From contig CALOCZ010000066.1 in the NCBI GenBank assembly GCA_942491935.1, positions 62,001 to 126,000 of the forward strand: DNA of 64,000 nucleotides. The letters run 5' to 3'. The notes beneath the pieces are model-generated. The model saw nothing but the letters and a program-made list of their open reading frames with translations, ran no database searches and had not been told where the DNA came from. How positions within the stretch are numbered: the first letter of the stretch is position 1; every line of letters starts with the position of its first letter. Below are positions 54,034 through 63,339 of this stretch, one piece after another. Origin of the DNA: JAGTVG01 sp942491935. Its GTDB lineage: Bacteria; Bacteroidota; Bacteroidia; Cytophagales; Cyclobacteriaceae. A program made the translations under genes and the position numbers.

Positions 54034-55039
54034 TTATTTCGTCGCTTGAATTCGTTTAATATAATTAAATACTCGTTCCTGACTTTTATACGAGTCATAT
54101 ACCTCACTTACTTTATCTGCAAAAAGAGTTTTGTCCGGATAGTATATAGTAACACCTGCTTTCTGGACTTCTATTAGAGATTTCTTTACTGATTCAAACC
54201 ACAGTTTCCTTTCTACAGCAACCGATTCCGTAGCTGCTTGTTGAATCCATTTTTTTTCCTGATCGCTTAACTTTTTCCAGATATGCTGACTGATTATTAG
54301 AACATCAGGAACAGCTGTGTGTTCATCGAGCGCATAATGTTTACAAACTTCATAGTGGTGGGAAGTATAAAAACTGGGTGGGTTGTTTTCCGCACCATCC
54401 ACCACTCCGCTTTGAAGGGCAGTATACAATTCCCCATAAGAAATTGGTGTGGGAGAGCCACCAAGGGCTTTTACCATATCCATGGCAGTTTTACTTTTCA
54501 TAACACGGATCTTCATCCCATCGAGATCGGAAGGATCAAGTATGGGTTTATCAATCGTATAAAAAGCTTCTACTACCGGCGTCATAAAAACAAAGACCAC
54601 GAATAAAACGATCTTCAGTGCTTAATAACAATTCCTGGCCAATCTCGCCATCCAGCACTTTTACTGCATGAGCGCTGTCCCTGAAGATATAAGGCAATCC
54701 GAGTACCTTATAATCTTCAGTAAAACTTTCCATTACAGCTGCTGAAACTTTAGTAATCGCAAGACTTCCAATTTGCAGTAACTCAACACATTGTTGTTCA
54801 GAGCCGAGTTGTTCGCTGGGATAAATTTCAATCTCCATCTTCCCGTTTGAAAGCTCAGCACATCTGTTTGCCATGAATACCATGGCATTGTGTACCGGGT
54901 GATCTGGGGGGAGTGTATGTGCCAGTTTCAGGAACCTTTTTTCTTTTAACTCAGTACATCCACTTAAAGATGCAATAATTAAAAAAACGATTGCTATATA
55001 TTTACCCGGCCGGTTAAAATCCCTGACTATCTTTCCCAT
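54034..55039 (-). pseudogene. dctP: TRAP transporter substrate-binding protein, split by a 1-base frameshift
   Basis: Two frames together make one DctP of about 330 residues. The first (from 55039) carries a lipoprotein signal with the lipobox SLSGC and the N-terminal lobe up to CFYDAGSRSF. The second continues with YTIDKPILDPSDLDGMKIRVM, the expected next motif, and runs to the stop at 54034. The break is in the five-A run at 54561-54565 (five T on the coding strand): with four T the frame is restored, so the sequence carries one extra base. Every other part of the protein is intact. It should bind a hexuronate, given the neighbouring uxaE, uxaC and eda. ATG 55039 is chosen over TTG 55063. 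Confidence 0.85.
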
Positions 55040-55072
55040 TTCAATTATAAAATTGTTAAGCAACTCCTCAGA

Positions 55073-55747
55073 TTATTTAAATCTGATCTTCTTATAGATG
55101 TCTATTGATATTTTCATGTTCTTGACAATGTTGGGATAGTCATATTCATTATCAGGAGTTTTTACAAATAATTGCGAACCCATTCCAACACAAAAGGCAC
55201 CTGCCTTAAACCATTCAGAGAGGTTTTCCTCAGTTGGTTTAACACCACCAGTTGGCAATATGTTAGTCCATGGGCATGGTCCTTTAATATTTTTAATGAA
55301 TGCAGGTCCGCCAATCTGACCAGCTGGGAATATCTTGACAATTTCAGCGCCTAATTCTTCAGCCTTAGCAATTTCCGTCAAAGTGCCGCATCCGGGCATC
55401 CATGGTATTTTTCGCCGGTTGCAAATAATGGCCATATCTTCTTTCAATACTGGCGATACTATAAAATCTGCACCAAGTTGTATATATAATGATGTAGTAG
55501 CTCCATCAACAACAGATCCTACTCCAATAACCATATCAGGCAAGTTTTCTGAAACAAAATGACTGATCTCCGAAAAAACCTCATGCGCGAAATCCCCTCT
55601 GTTCGTAAATTCAAATATCCGGGCACCACCGTCGTAACAGGCTTTCATAACCTTTTTGCAGGTATTTGCATCTTGGTTGTAGAATACCGGAATAATACCC
55701 GTGTCAACTATCTTATTATAAACTTCCAGTCTTTTAAAGCGTGCCAT
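55073..55747 (-). CDS. eda: KDPG/KHG aldolase
   Basis: Class I aldolase that splits 2-keto-3-deoxy-6-phosphogluconate into pyruvate and glyceraldehyde-3-phosphate, the last step of hexuronate breakdown. 224 residues with the catalytic Glu in RIFEFTNRG (about 46), PGCGTLTEIAKAEELGAEIVKIFPA containing the Schiff-base Lys, and the phosphate site LPTGGVKPTEENL. Lies three bases after uxaC. The KDG kinase that supplies its substrate is not in the window. Confidence 0.94.
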   Translation of the reverse strand: MARFKRLEVYNKIVDTGIIPVFYNQDANTCKKVMKACYDGGARIFEFTNRGDFAHEVFSEISHFVSENLPDMVIGVGSVVDGATTSLYIQLGADFIVSPVLKEDMAIICNRRKIPWMPGCGTLTEIAKAEELGAEIVKIFPAGQIGGPAFIKNIKGPCPWTNILPTGGVKPTEENLSEWFKAGAFCVGMGSQLFVKTPDNEYDYPNIVKNMKISIDIYKKIRFK

Positions 55748-55750
55748 ATT

Positions 55751-57160
55751 TTATTTTGATTTAAAGTTGAAAAAGTTTTTTGCATTATAATATGAAATAT
55801 TCTCCACCATTTGTCCCAACCAGGCTGAATCCTTAGGTAATAAACCATTTTCCACATCATTTCCAATTAAATTACATAATATTCGCCTGAAATAGTCATG
55901 CCTTGGGTAGGAAAGGAAACTCCTTGAATCCGTAAGCATTCCAACGAACCGACTTAATAATCCAAGATTTGACAATGCATTTAATTGTAATTCCATTCCA
56001 TCTTTTTGATCCAAAAACCACCAGCCTGATCCAAGCTGGATCTTTCCTGGTACTGAACCGTCATTAAAATTTCCGATCATTGTAGCAAATAAGTAATTAT
56101 CCCTGGGATTCAGATTATAGAGTATGGTTTTTGCCAGCGAGTCTGTTTTATCCAGACTATTGAGGAACCTGGATACTGGCCTGGCCATCTCTTTATCCCC
56201 GATGGAATCAAAACCGGTATCCGGACCTAAAGCTGATACCATTCTTGAATTATTATTCCGCAAGGCGCCCAGATGAAATTGTTGAGTCCATCCTTTTTCA
56301 TGGTCCATTTCAGCCAGGTAAATTAAAAGCGCAGATTTAAATTTCAATAATTTTTTTCTGGATACTGATACGCCAGACCTGATGCTGTTGAATATCTTAT
56401 TGATCTCGGATTTTTTGTAACTATTCGAATACATTTCCTCAAGACCATGGTCTGAAAGCCGGCCCCCCATATAATGAAAATAATCATGCCTGGCTTTAAG
56501 TGCATCTATTAATGATTGCAGATCTTTAATATCAATATTAGATGTATCTGAAAGCTTATCAAGATATTGATTGTATAAGACAACATCCTCAGCGGCCATA
56601 GCTTTATCTGGCCGGAATGTGGGCAATACCATTATTTCAAATCCATCTTCCCTGATTTTCCGGTGATGTTCTAATGTGTCAGATGGATCATCTGTAGTAC
56701 ATACGACTTCCACCTTGAATTTTTTTAGAAGATTTCGGGTACTATAGGGTTTAGTGTTTAAGAGTTCCGTGCAATTGTCGTAAATTTCTCTGGCAGATTC
56801 CGAATTTAGCAATTTGGATATTCCAAAAGGATTCCTCAACTCCATGTGTGTCCAGTGATACAATGGATTTCTCATAGTATATGGAACTGTTTCAGCCCAC
56901 TTTTCAAATTTTTCGAAATCCTCAGTATTACCGGTAATGTATTTCTCCTTAATGCCATTAGCCCGCATTGCCCTCCATTTATAATGGTCGCCGTATAACC
57001 AGATCTTTGTCAGGTTGGCAAAATTTTTATCCTCGGCAATTTCATCCGGCGGTAAATGACAATGATAATCGATTATAGGCATTTTGCTGGCATGATCGAA
57101 ATACAGTGACCTTGACATTTCTGATTCAAGCAGGAAATCTTCGGATAAAAATTCTTTCAT
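55751..57160 (-). CDS. uxaC: Glucuronate/galacturonate isomerase
   Basis: Isomerises D-glucuronate to fructuronate and D-galacturonate to tagaturonate. 469 residues with the metal-site start MPIIDYHCHLPPDEIA (about 28-43), LWGDHYKWRAMRANG-type region (LYGDHYKWRAMRANGI) and TTDDPSDTLEHH. Normal family length. Its start overlaps the uxaE stop by one base, and eda follows three bases after its stop. Confidence 0.96.
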   Translation of the reverse strand: MKEFLSEDFLLESEMSRSLYFDHASKMPIIDYHCHLPPDEIAEDKNFANLTKIWLYGDHYKWRAMRANGIKEKYITGNTEDFEKFEKWAETVPYTMRNPLYHWTHMELRNPFGISKLLNSESAREIYDNCTELLNTKPYSTRNLLKKFKVEVVCTTDDPSDTLEHHRKIREDGFEIMVLPTFRPDKAMAAEDVVLYNQYLDKLSDTSNIDIKDLQSLIDALKARHDYFHYMGGRLSDHGLEEMYSNSYKKSEINKIFNSIRSGVSVSRKKLLKFKSALLIYLAEMDHEKGWTQQFHLGALRNNNSRMVSALGPDTGFDSIGDKEMARPVSRFLNSLDKTDSLAKTILYNLNPRDNYLFATMIGNFNDGSVPGKIQLGSGWWFLDQKDGMELQLNALSNLGLLSRFVGMLTDSRSFLSYPRHDYFRRILCNLIGNDVENGLLPKDSAWLGQMVENISYYNAKNFFNFKSK

Positions 57161-58417
57161 TATACTATCTTTTTACCTGAAAAAATAGGTTCTATATGAT
57201 TATGTAATATGTTTTCTGTAACCAGAGGGCCAATTATCCCTTCATTTTCTTTAACAAGTCCAAGAAAATGACTTCCTGATTCGGCAGCAATTTTATAAGC
57301 TACATGAAGTAATTGACGAAACTCAGGATTATAATTCGGATTGTTTTGATTGTGTCTTAAAGTTTGAGTGAATTTATTATTATCCCATCCGACTACCTCC
57401 TCAACTGTAGGCAAATTTTCTTTTTTGATATCAATTACAGTCGAATAAGGACCAGTTAATTCGTCATACCTGGTCAGGGCTTTTCCATAAATGTCTTTTG
57501 CTAATTCAAGCCCTTGCCCTCCCGATAGGGCCAGACCGGCAATTTCTTCCAACCATGTGGTCCCGGCCGTTTTAACATGAACCCCTTTGTCATATTTTTT
57601 TATGGTTTTATGTATGGATTCATAGATCGAAAATTTATCACTACCTGAGTGAACGCTAAGCTTTAGATTGTCAGGCAGATTAAATTCCTTGATCGCAAGA
57701 TCAATAACCAGCAAGTCTTCTTCAAATTCTTTCTGAAATGCTTTAACATCACCAACGTAATCTACGCCTTTGTTAAATCTGCCTGTAAATTTTGGCGCAA
57801 TGGTTTGAAGTTCGATGCCATACTGAGCTAATCCTGATAATATCATAAATAACTCAATGGGAGATTGTGGTTCTTCCACCTCATCCATAGATACTTCAGC
57901 AATGAATGCTGATCCTTTTTTCAACTTTATATGCTGATATATCCTCGCTGCTTCTTTTATGGCACATAAAAATTTTTCTCCTATATACCATAAAAAATCC
58001 CTGTCAATGAAAAATGGATCTGGTATGGATGGGATTTGAATTTGACCAATGAACTTTGAATTTATCTTTATAAATTGTTCTATTTCTTCTTCATCAACCC
58101 TGCCGTTTATGAAGTCTGCAACATCTATAGTAAAAAAATCAGAAAATTCAAGGAACTCCTCAACATTGGATAGGTTAATGTGATCTGCATCGACAAGATA
58201 TTCATGCTGCCATGCTGCCTTTTTTTACAGCTTCATCAGCTTCTTCTCTAACTGACTTAGGCACTGAATGGACTGTTTTATGTTCACGGAAGGATTTGTT
58301 CCAGACTGGTGTAATTATCGAATTACCATCAAGGGATTCCTGAAATGCCCTTAGTTGTGATTGACCCTGCTGGGCGAATCTATCGCCGATTCCAAAAGAG
58401 TATTTATTCAGTTTCAT
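57160..58417 (-). pseudogene. uxaE: Tagaturonate epimerase (UxaE-like), split by a 1-base frameshift
   Basis: UxaE epimerises tagaturonate to fructuronate, which joins galacturonate to the fructuronate pathway without the tagaturonate reductase route. The N-terminal frame (from ATG 58417, KLNKYSFGIGDRFAQQGQSQL, TPVWNKSFREHK) ends early at SMAA. The rest is open in another frame, reading WQHEYLVDADHINLSNV and continuing through ESIHKTIKKYDKG to the stop at 57160, about 418 residues in all. The break is in the seven-T run at 58220-58226 (seven A on the coding strand): six would restore the frame. First gene of the uronate operon. Confidence 0.82.
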
Positions 58418-58492
58418 TTTATATTTAAAAAATCATGAATTATGAAAGGAAAAACAAAAATCCAATTGCTGTAAATTTATAAAATTCCATTT

Positions 58493-60325
58493 TTAGAATG
58501 ATTGCATTTCACTAAGTTTCTTGTATAGGCCATTTTGTTTGATAAGTGAGTCATGATTTCCTTCTTCTACAATTTCACCATCTCGTAAAACGACAATATG
58601 ATCAGCCTTTTGAATGGTGCTCAATCTGTGGGCAATAACTATTGAGGTTCTTCCTTTCATTAAATTATCCAGCGCATCCTGGACAAGCTTTTCAGATTCT
58701 GAGTCCAGTGCCGAAGTGGCTTCATCCAGGATTAGAATAGCTGGATCATTTAATATAGCCCTGGCAATGCTGATACGTTGACGTTGACCGCCTGAAAGTT
58801 TACTTCCTCTTTCCCCAATATTGGTATAATATCCATGTTTGGTCTGAATTATAAATTCATGCGCATTGGCCACTTTTGCAGCTTGCTCTACATCATACTC
58901 ACTAACATTTCTCAGGCCAAATGCGATGTTGTTAAAAATGGTATCATTAAATAGAATTGATTCCTGGGTTACTATACCCATCAGATTTCTCAATGAAATC
59001 AAATCAATGTCTTTGATTTCTATGTCGTCCATCAATAACTTCCCCGACTGTATATCGTAAAACCTTGGGATCAGGTCAACCAGAGATGACTTGCCTCCTC
59101 CAGATGGGCCAACAAGAGCGATGGTTCCTCCTTTAGGTATAACCAAGTTAATATTGCTGAGTACAGGGTTTTCACCATATGAGAAAGATACATTTTTGAA
59201 TTCAATTTTTTCGTTGAACTGTTGTTTGCTTACGGCATTCGGGTAGTTTTTAATGGCGGGTTCAATATCAATTATTTTAAATATCCGTTCTCCTGACACT
59301 AATCCCCTCTGAATATTTGCCACTGCTTTAGAAATATTTTTGGCGGGTGTAAGCACCTGGGAGAAAACAATTATGTAAGTTATAAATCCTGAAGCATCAA
59401 GATTTGATTGTTGGTTCAATACAAGAAAACCACCATATACAAGAATGGCTGCAACGAATATGACACCAACAAATTCCGATAATGGTGATGCCAGATCTCT
59501 TTTTTTAACCAGCGAAACATAGGTTTTGGCGTAATGATATGTTTCCTTCTTAAATTGGCCATTTATGAAATCAAGTGCATTGAATGCTTTTATTATTCTA
59601 AGCCCTGATATCATCTCTTCGGTTTGGTTAACGATCCTTCCCAGGGATTCCTGGGTAGCCTTGGAGGTTTTTCTTAATTTGGTAGCAATTATTGTGATTA
59701 TAGTAGCAGCTATCGGGATCATTAACAAAGTAAACAATGTCAAACTGGGAGATCTCCAGAATAAATAAGCAAATGACAATACAATCGCAACGGGATCTCT
59801 AAATGCAACTTCAAGGACCATGGTAATTGAATTTTCAATTTCCTGTACATCATTGCTAATCCTTGACATGATATCCCCTTTTCGTTCACTGGAGAAAAAG
59901 CCTATATGAAGATTGCTGACTTTTTTAAAGAAATCCTGTCTGAGGTTCTTGATGATCTTAGCTCTTATAATCCCAGTGATTACGAGAGAAAAATAGCGGA
60001 AAAAATTCGCCATCAGGTTTGCAGAAATAATAATGAAGCATACGAAAATCAGAGAACCATAATTGCCAAATTGGTCTGTGACCTGAATAAAGTAATAGTA
60101 AAAAGCATGTATTAAATACTCGAAATTTGCGCTGAAAACGGGTTTAGATGAATATGTAATTAATAATTCGGGATCGATTTGGTTAAAAATAATGTCAAAC
60201 AGTGGTTTTAGTAGCGTGAGGTTCAATAATCCAAAAACAACTCCAAGAAAAGTATAAAGGAAAAACTGTGGCAAATAGAAATTCAGGGGTCGAGCATAAG
60301 AAAGAAGTCGCCAGATTATCTTCAT
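58493..60325 (-). CDS. MsbA-like ABC exporter (fused permease and ATPase)
   Basis: 610-residue half-transporter: six-helix membrane domain (about 15-330) and ATPase domain (about 360-600) with Walker A GPSGGGKSS, signature LSGGQRQRISIARA, Walker B ILILDEATSALD and the switch His in VIAHRLST. This is the architecture of MsbA, the lipid A flippase, and of other lipid or peptide exporters. Its place next to glycosyltransferases and a Wzi-like protein fits lipid A or glycolipid export. It is probably the msbA of this organism, but substrate cannot be read from sequence. Confidence 0.9.
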   Translation of the reverse strand: MKIIWRLLSYARPLNFYLPQFFLYTFLGVVFGLLNLTLLKPLFDIIFNQIDPELLITYSSKPVFSANFEYLIHAFYYYFIQVTDQFGNYGSLIFVCFIIISANLMANFFRYFSLVITGIIRAKIIKNLRQDFFKKVSNLHIGFFSSERKGDIMSRISNDVQEIENSITMVLEVAFRDPVAIVLSFAYLFWRSPSLTLFTLLMIPIAATIITIIATKLRKTSKATQESLGRIVNQTEEMISGLRIIKAFNALDFINGQFKKETYHYAKTYVSLVKKRDLASPLSEFVGVIFVAAILVYGGFLVLNQQSNLDASGFITYIIVFSQVLTPAKNISKAVANIQRGLVSGERIFKIIDIEPAIKNYPNAVSKQQFNEKIEFKNVSFSYGENPVLSNINLVIPKGGTIALVGPSGGGKSSLVDLIPRFYDIQSGKLLMDDIEIKDIDLISLRNLMGIVTQESILFNDTIFNNIAFGLRNVSEYDVEQAAKVANAHEFIIQTKHGYYTNIGERGSKLSGGQRQRISIARAILNDPAILILDEATSALDSESEKLVQDALDNLMKGRTSIVIAHRLSTIQKADHIVVLRDGEIVEEGNHDSLIKQNGLYKKLSEMQSF

Positions 60326-60452
60326 TGAGTCATTAAATGTTTGACAAAAATAATGGTTGAATTTTTATTCAGGCTTATTTTTTGAATTTATTAAATACAG
60401 AAAGGATTCGCATCGCTATATAATTCTTTGAATTTAACTGGAAAGAATGACG

Positions 60453-61517
60453 CTAATAATGATTGTTTAAGACCTCCAGATAAAGGTTTTGGTATTCCAA
60501 TATGCTTTTCTTCCAATCATACATCTCTGAATATTTAATAATTTTATTTTTTGTATTTTCTTCATTTATTTTAAACTCCTGCATTTTCGAATTGAAGACG
60601 GTTGCCATATGGTCCGGATCAAAGTCGTTCCAATAATAGGCTAATTCACCACCAATTTCAGGTAAACTAGTCTTGTTTGAAATGAAAACAGGCTTGCCAA
60701 ATCTCATAGCTTCTATTACTGGCAGGCCAAAGCCTTCCATTCTGGAAGGGAACAGGAATGCCGAGCAATTTTTATATAGAAAAATCTTATCATCTTCTGA
60801 AACCATGCCAGGTAATATCACTCTGTTCTGAAGTTTCCTATTATTAACAGTCTTGAGGATCATTCTGGCATAACTAGATGAGTTGTCACCGGCGATGACT
60901 AAATTGTAATCAGTTAATTTTTCAAGAAAATTAATTAATACATGAAAGTTCTTTTTTTCAAGGACCATACCCAGGGCAAGCAAGTATTTTCCAGCTGGAA
61001 GAAAATCCGGTTTTGCGACTTCTTTATCAGATTCAATGTCTACTCCATTGTGAATAACAAATACTTTCTTTCTTTCAAGATTAAGATTCTCCTTTGATAT
61101 TTTAGCTGTATAATTTGATATATATGTCACCGCCGAGGCTCGGTCTACTTTTTTTTGTAAAACTTTTAAACGTCGTCTGGCTTTAAAAGGACTTTTTTCC
61201 TGCAGGAAATTCAGATCATGTATGGTCAGAATGTAAGGAGATTTTGAATCTGAAGGTGAAAAGGAGGAATCTTGATGCAATGCATGCCAAAGGTCATATT
61301 TCCTGCATAAGGATGGCAAGAATCTTCTTAGTAAAGTTGTTTTTTCGTAGGTATGATCCTTGCCAAATATTCCGGTTTGTGATTCAGGAACGAGGAAATT
61401 ATAATGTAATTTGTCATGCCCGATTTTCGCAATGTGTTTTCCATAACTTTTGCTAAACTGACCCAGTCCACAATTGGGTGTTTTCAGCTTGCCCATATCT
61501 ATTAACACATTGAACAT
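60453..61517 (-). CDS. GT4-type glycosyltransferase
   Basis: 354-residue GT-B transferase. The C-terminal half carries LALGMVLEKKNFHVLI and the donor-binding AFLFPSRMEGFGLPVIEAMRFGKPV with the conserved Glu; the N-terminal half has PYILTIHDLNFLQEKSP and VTYISNYTAK, typical of mannosyl- and glucosyltransferases of family 4. No membrane segment. It is divergent from the Wzi-like gene with 187 bases between, so the two may share regulation. Sugar specificity unknown. Confidence 0.92.
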   Translation of the reverse strand: MFNVLIDMGKLKTPNCGLGQFSKSYGKHIAKIGHDKLHYNFLVPESQTGIFGKDHTYEKTTLLRRFLPSLCRKYDLWHALHQDSSFSPSDSKSPYILTIHDLNFLQEKSPFKARRRLKVLQKKVDRASAVTYISNYTAKISKENLNLERKKVFVIHNGVDIESDKEVAKPDFLPAGKYLLALGMVLEKKNFHVLINFLEKLTDYNLVIAGDNSSSYARMILKTVNNRKLQNRVILPGMVSEDDKIFLYKNCSAFLFPSRMEGFGLPVIEAMRFGKPVFISNKTSLPEIGGELAYYWNDFDPDHMATVFNSKMQEFKINEENTKNKIIKYSEMYDWKKSILEYQNLYLEVLNNHY

Positions 61518-61619
61518 TTATAAAATTTGGGTGATCGATTAGTTATATAACCGTGAATATATAAAAATCCTTCTGATCCTTTTTGAAAATGCTAAAATAA
61601 GTATGTCCTACAAATTAAC

Positions 61620-61627
61620 TAACTTTG
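61620..61627 (+). promoter_or_regulatory. Bacteroidota-type -7 element for the Wzi-like gene
   Basis: TAACTTTG followed by C matches TAnnTTTG, 77 bases before the ATG. No -33 element at normal spacing. Confidence 0.35.
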
Positions 61628-61704
61628 CATTCCCAAAACCATATTTCTGCCTTACTAAGAAAGTTTCAATAATTTATAATTCGTATTTTTAACAAAAAAT
61701 CTGA

Positions 61705-63321
61705 ATGATCTTAAAGAGATTTCTAACTTTCTTTTTCATTCTAGTTGCTCATATGTCCTATTCAAGGATAGATTCCCTTGAATATCATATTCAAGGATTT
61801 GCCACTATGGGGACGGAAGGATATCCTCCGCACTGGATAGAAAGTAACCGGTATGGAATGTTCAGTGATACCACCTATAATCTAATGTTGGTTCCAGGAT
61901 TTAGTCTGCCCATGTCTTTCGGGAAAAAATTTGGAATTGAAATTGGATTTGATGCGGCCTTTACCCTGAATGAAAAGAGGAATTTCATTTATCAGGGTTA
62001 CCTGAATTTAAGGTATGGAAAACTAAAAATAATAGCGGGCAGGCAGGAATACACCATTGGTCAGTACAGTGAACGGCTGTCTGTAGGTTCCTTTATTGTG
62101 AGTAACAACGCCCTGCCATATCCAAGAGTTGGTATCGGGTTTTATGAATACGTAGATGTGCCCTTTACCAAAGGCTATGTACAGGTGATGGGTGCAATTA
62201 ACCATGGCTGGTTAGAGGAAGATAGATTTGAACATAGTTTAATCAGTGACTCATATGTGCAGGAAAAATACGCATATATACGATCAAACAAATTGCCGGT
62301 TAACCTGCATTTAGGAATTGCTCATCTGGGAATTTATGGAGGTACCAGGAGTGATGGGACAAAGGTCCCTTATGATTATTGGTCAGTTTTCTTTGCAAGG
62401 GGATCAAATGTTTCGAATCAAAAAGGCGAGTCGGCGAATGCCTACGGGGAACATATGGGGATTTTCGACTGGGGACTGAACTTTAGGATAAAGGGTGTAA
62501 AGTTTCAATTATATCAGCAGAAACCAATTAATGACAGTGGTGGATTTCACCAATGGTTTAAATACAATAAGGATAATTACATTGGGGGGATAGTAGAAAC
62601 TAAGCTTCCATTCCTTAAGAAATTTTTATACGAGTATGTTTCCACAACCAACCAGGTTGGGGAAGGAATTCCAGATCCAAGAGTTGAAGGCCAAGTCAGG
62701 TTCCCGTTTGTTGAAGAGGACAGACTTTGGTTGGAACAATATTATTCTGATTTGGGATATGATGTTGCAGATTTTGATGTTATCGACTGGTATGATTTTT
62801 TAGAAGATGAAATAAATTATGGGTACAGATTTGGAGGCCGGGTAGATTATTACAATAACAACAATTATCGGAATATTTATCAAGGTAGAATTATGGGCAT
62901 GTCAATTTTTCACACGAAACCAGAGATGTTAAAGTATACTGGACTGAATGTGGGTGGAGAATATATTGTAAACAACAGGGTTAAGGCACATAATTTCGGA
63001 TTTGAAGGAGCTATAAATCCAAGATTGAATTATTGGGCTAAAATTACATTTACTCAAAATTATGGGGCCTGGCAGGAATATGAGGGAAGATATAAATGGG
63101 AAGGGATCGCTATTGATCCCGATTTTGAATGGTATTATGAAGGATCAAAAACTCAATGGTACAGCCTTTTTGAAATCGACTACAGATTTGCTAAAGTAAA
63201 AGGACTTAGCCTTCAGGCTGCCATTTCCTATGATTTCGGGCAGATTATTAATAATTTTGGTGGTCTCTTAGGGCTCAGATATAGCGGACTGGTCAATTTA
63301 AAAAAGTCAGCAAAAAATTAA
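61705..63321 (+). CDS. Wzi-like capsule assembly outer-membrane protein
   Basis: 538-residue outer-membrane barrel with a signal peptide (MILKRFLTFFFILVAHMSYS). The strand-rich body shows RYGKLKIIAGRQEYTIGQYSERLSVGS and ANAYGEHMGIFDWGLNFRIKG, matching the capsule assembly Wzi family common in Bacteroidota. Wzi in enterobacteria anchors capsule to the surface; in Bacteroidota the role is assumed to be similar. It is followed 18 bases later by a glycosyltransferase, which supports a surface-glycan locus that runs out of the window. Confidence 0.85.
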   Translation: MILKRFLTFFFILVAHMSYSRIDSLEYHIQGFATMGTEGYPPHWIESNRYGMFSDTTYNLMLVPGFSLPMSFGKKFGIEIGFDAAFTLNEKRNFIYQGYLNLRYGKLKIIAGRQEYTIGQYSERLSVGSFIVSNNALPYPRVGIGFYEYVDVPFTKGYVQVMGAINHGWLEEDRFEHSLISDSYVQEKYAYIRSNKLPVNLHLGIAHLGIYGGTRSDGTKVPYDYWSVFFARGSNVSNQKGESANAYGEHMGIFDWGLNFRIKGVKFQLYQQKPINDSGGFHQWFKYNKDNYIGGIVETKLPFLKKFLYEYVSTTNQVGEGIPDPRVEGQVRFPFVEEDRLWLEQYYSDLGYDVADFDVIDWYDFLEDEINYGYRFGGRVDYYNNNNYRNIYQGRIMGMSIFHTKPEMLKYTGLNVGGEYIVNNRVKAHNFGFEGAINPRLNYWAKITFTQNYGAWQEYEGRYKWEGIAIDPDFEWYYEGSKTQWYSLFEIDYRFAKVKGLSLQAAISYDFGQIINNFGGLLGLRYSGLVNLKKSAKN

Positions 63322-63339
63322 CCTCTACTCTTATAATTA

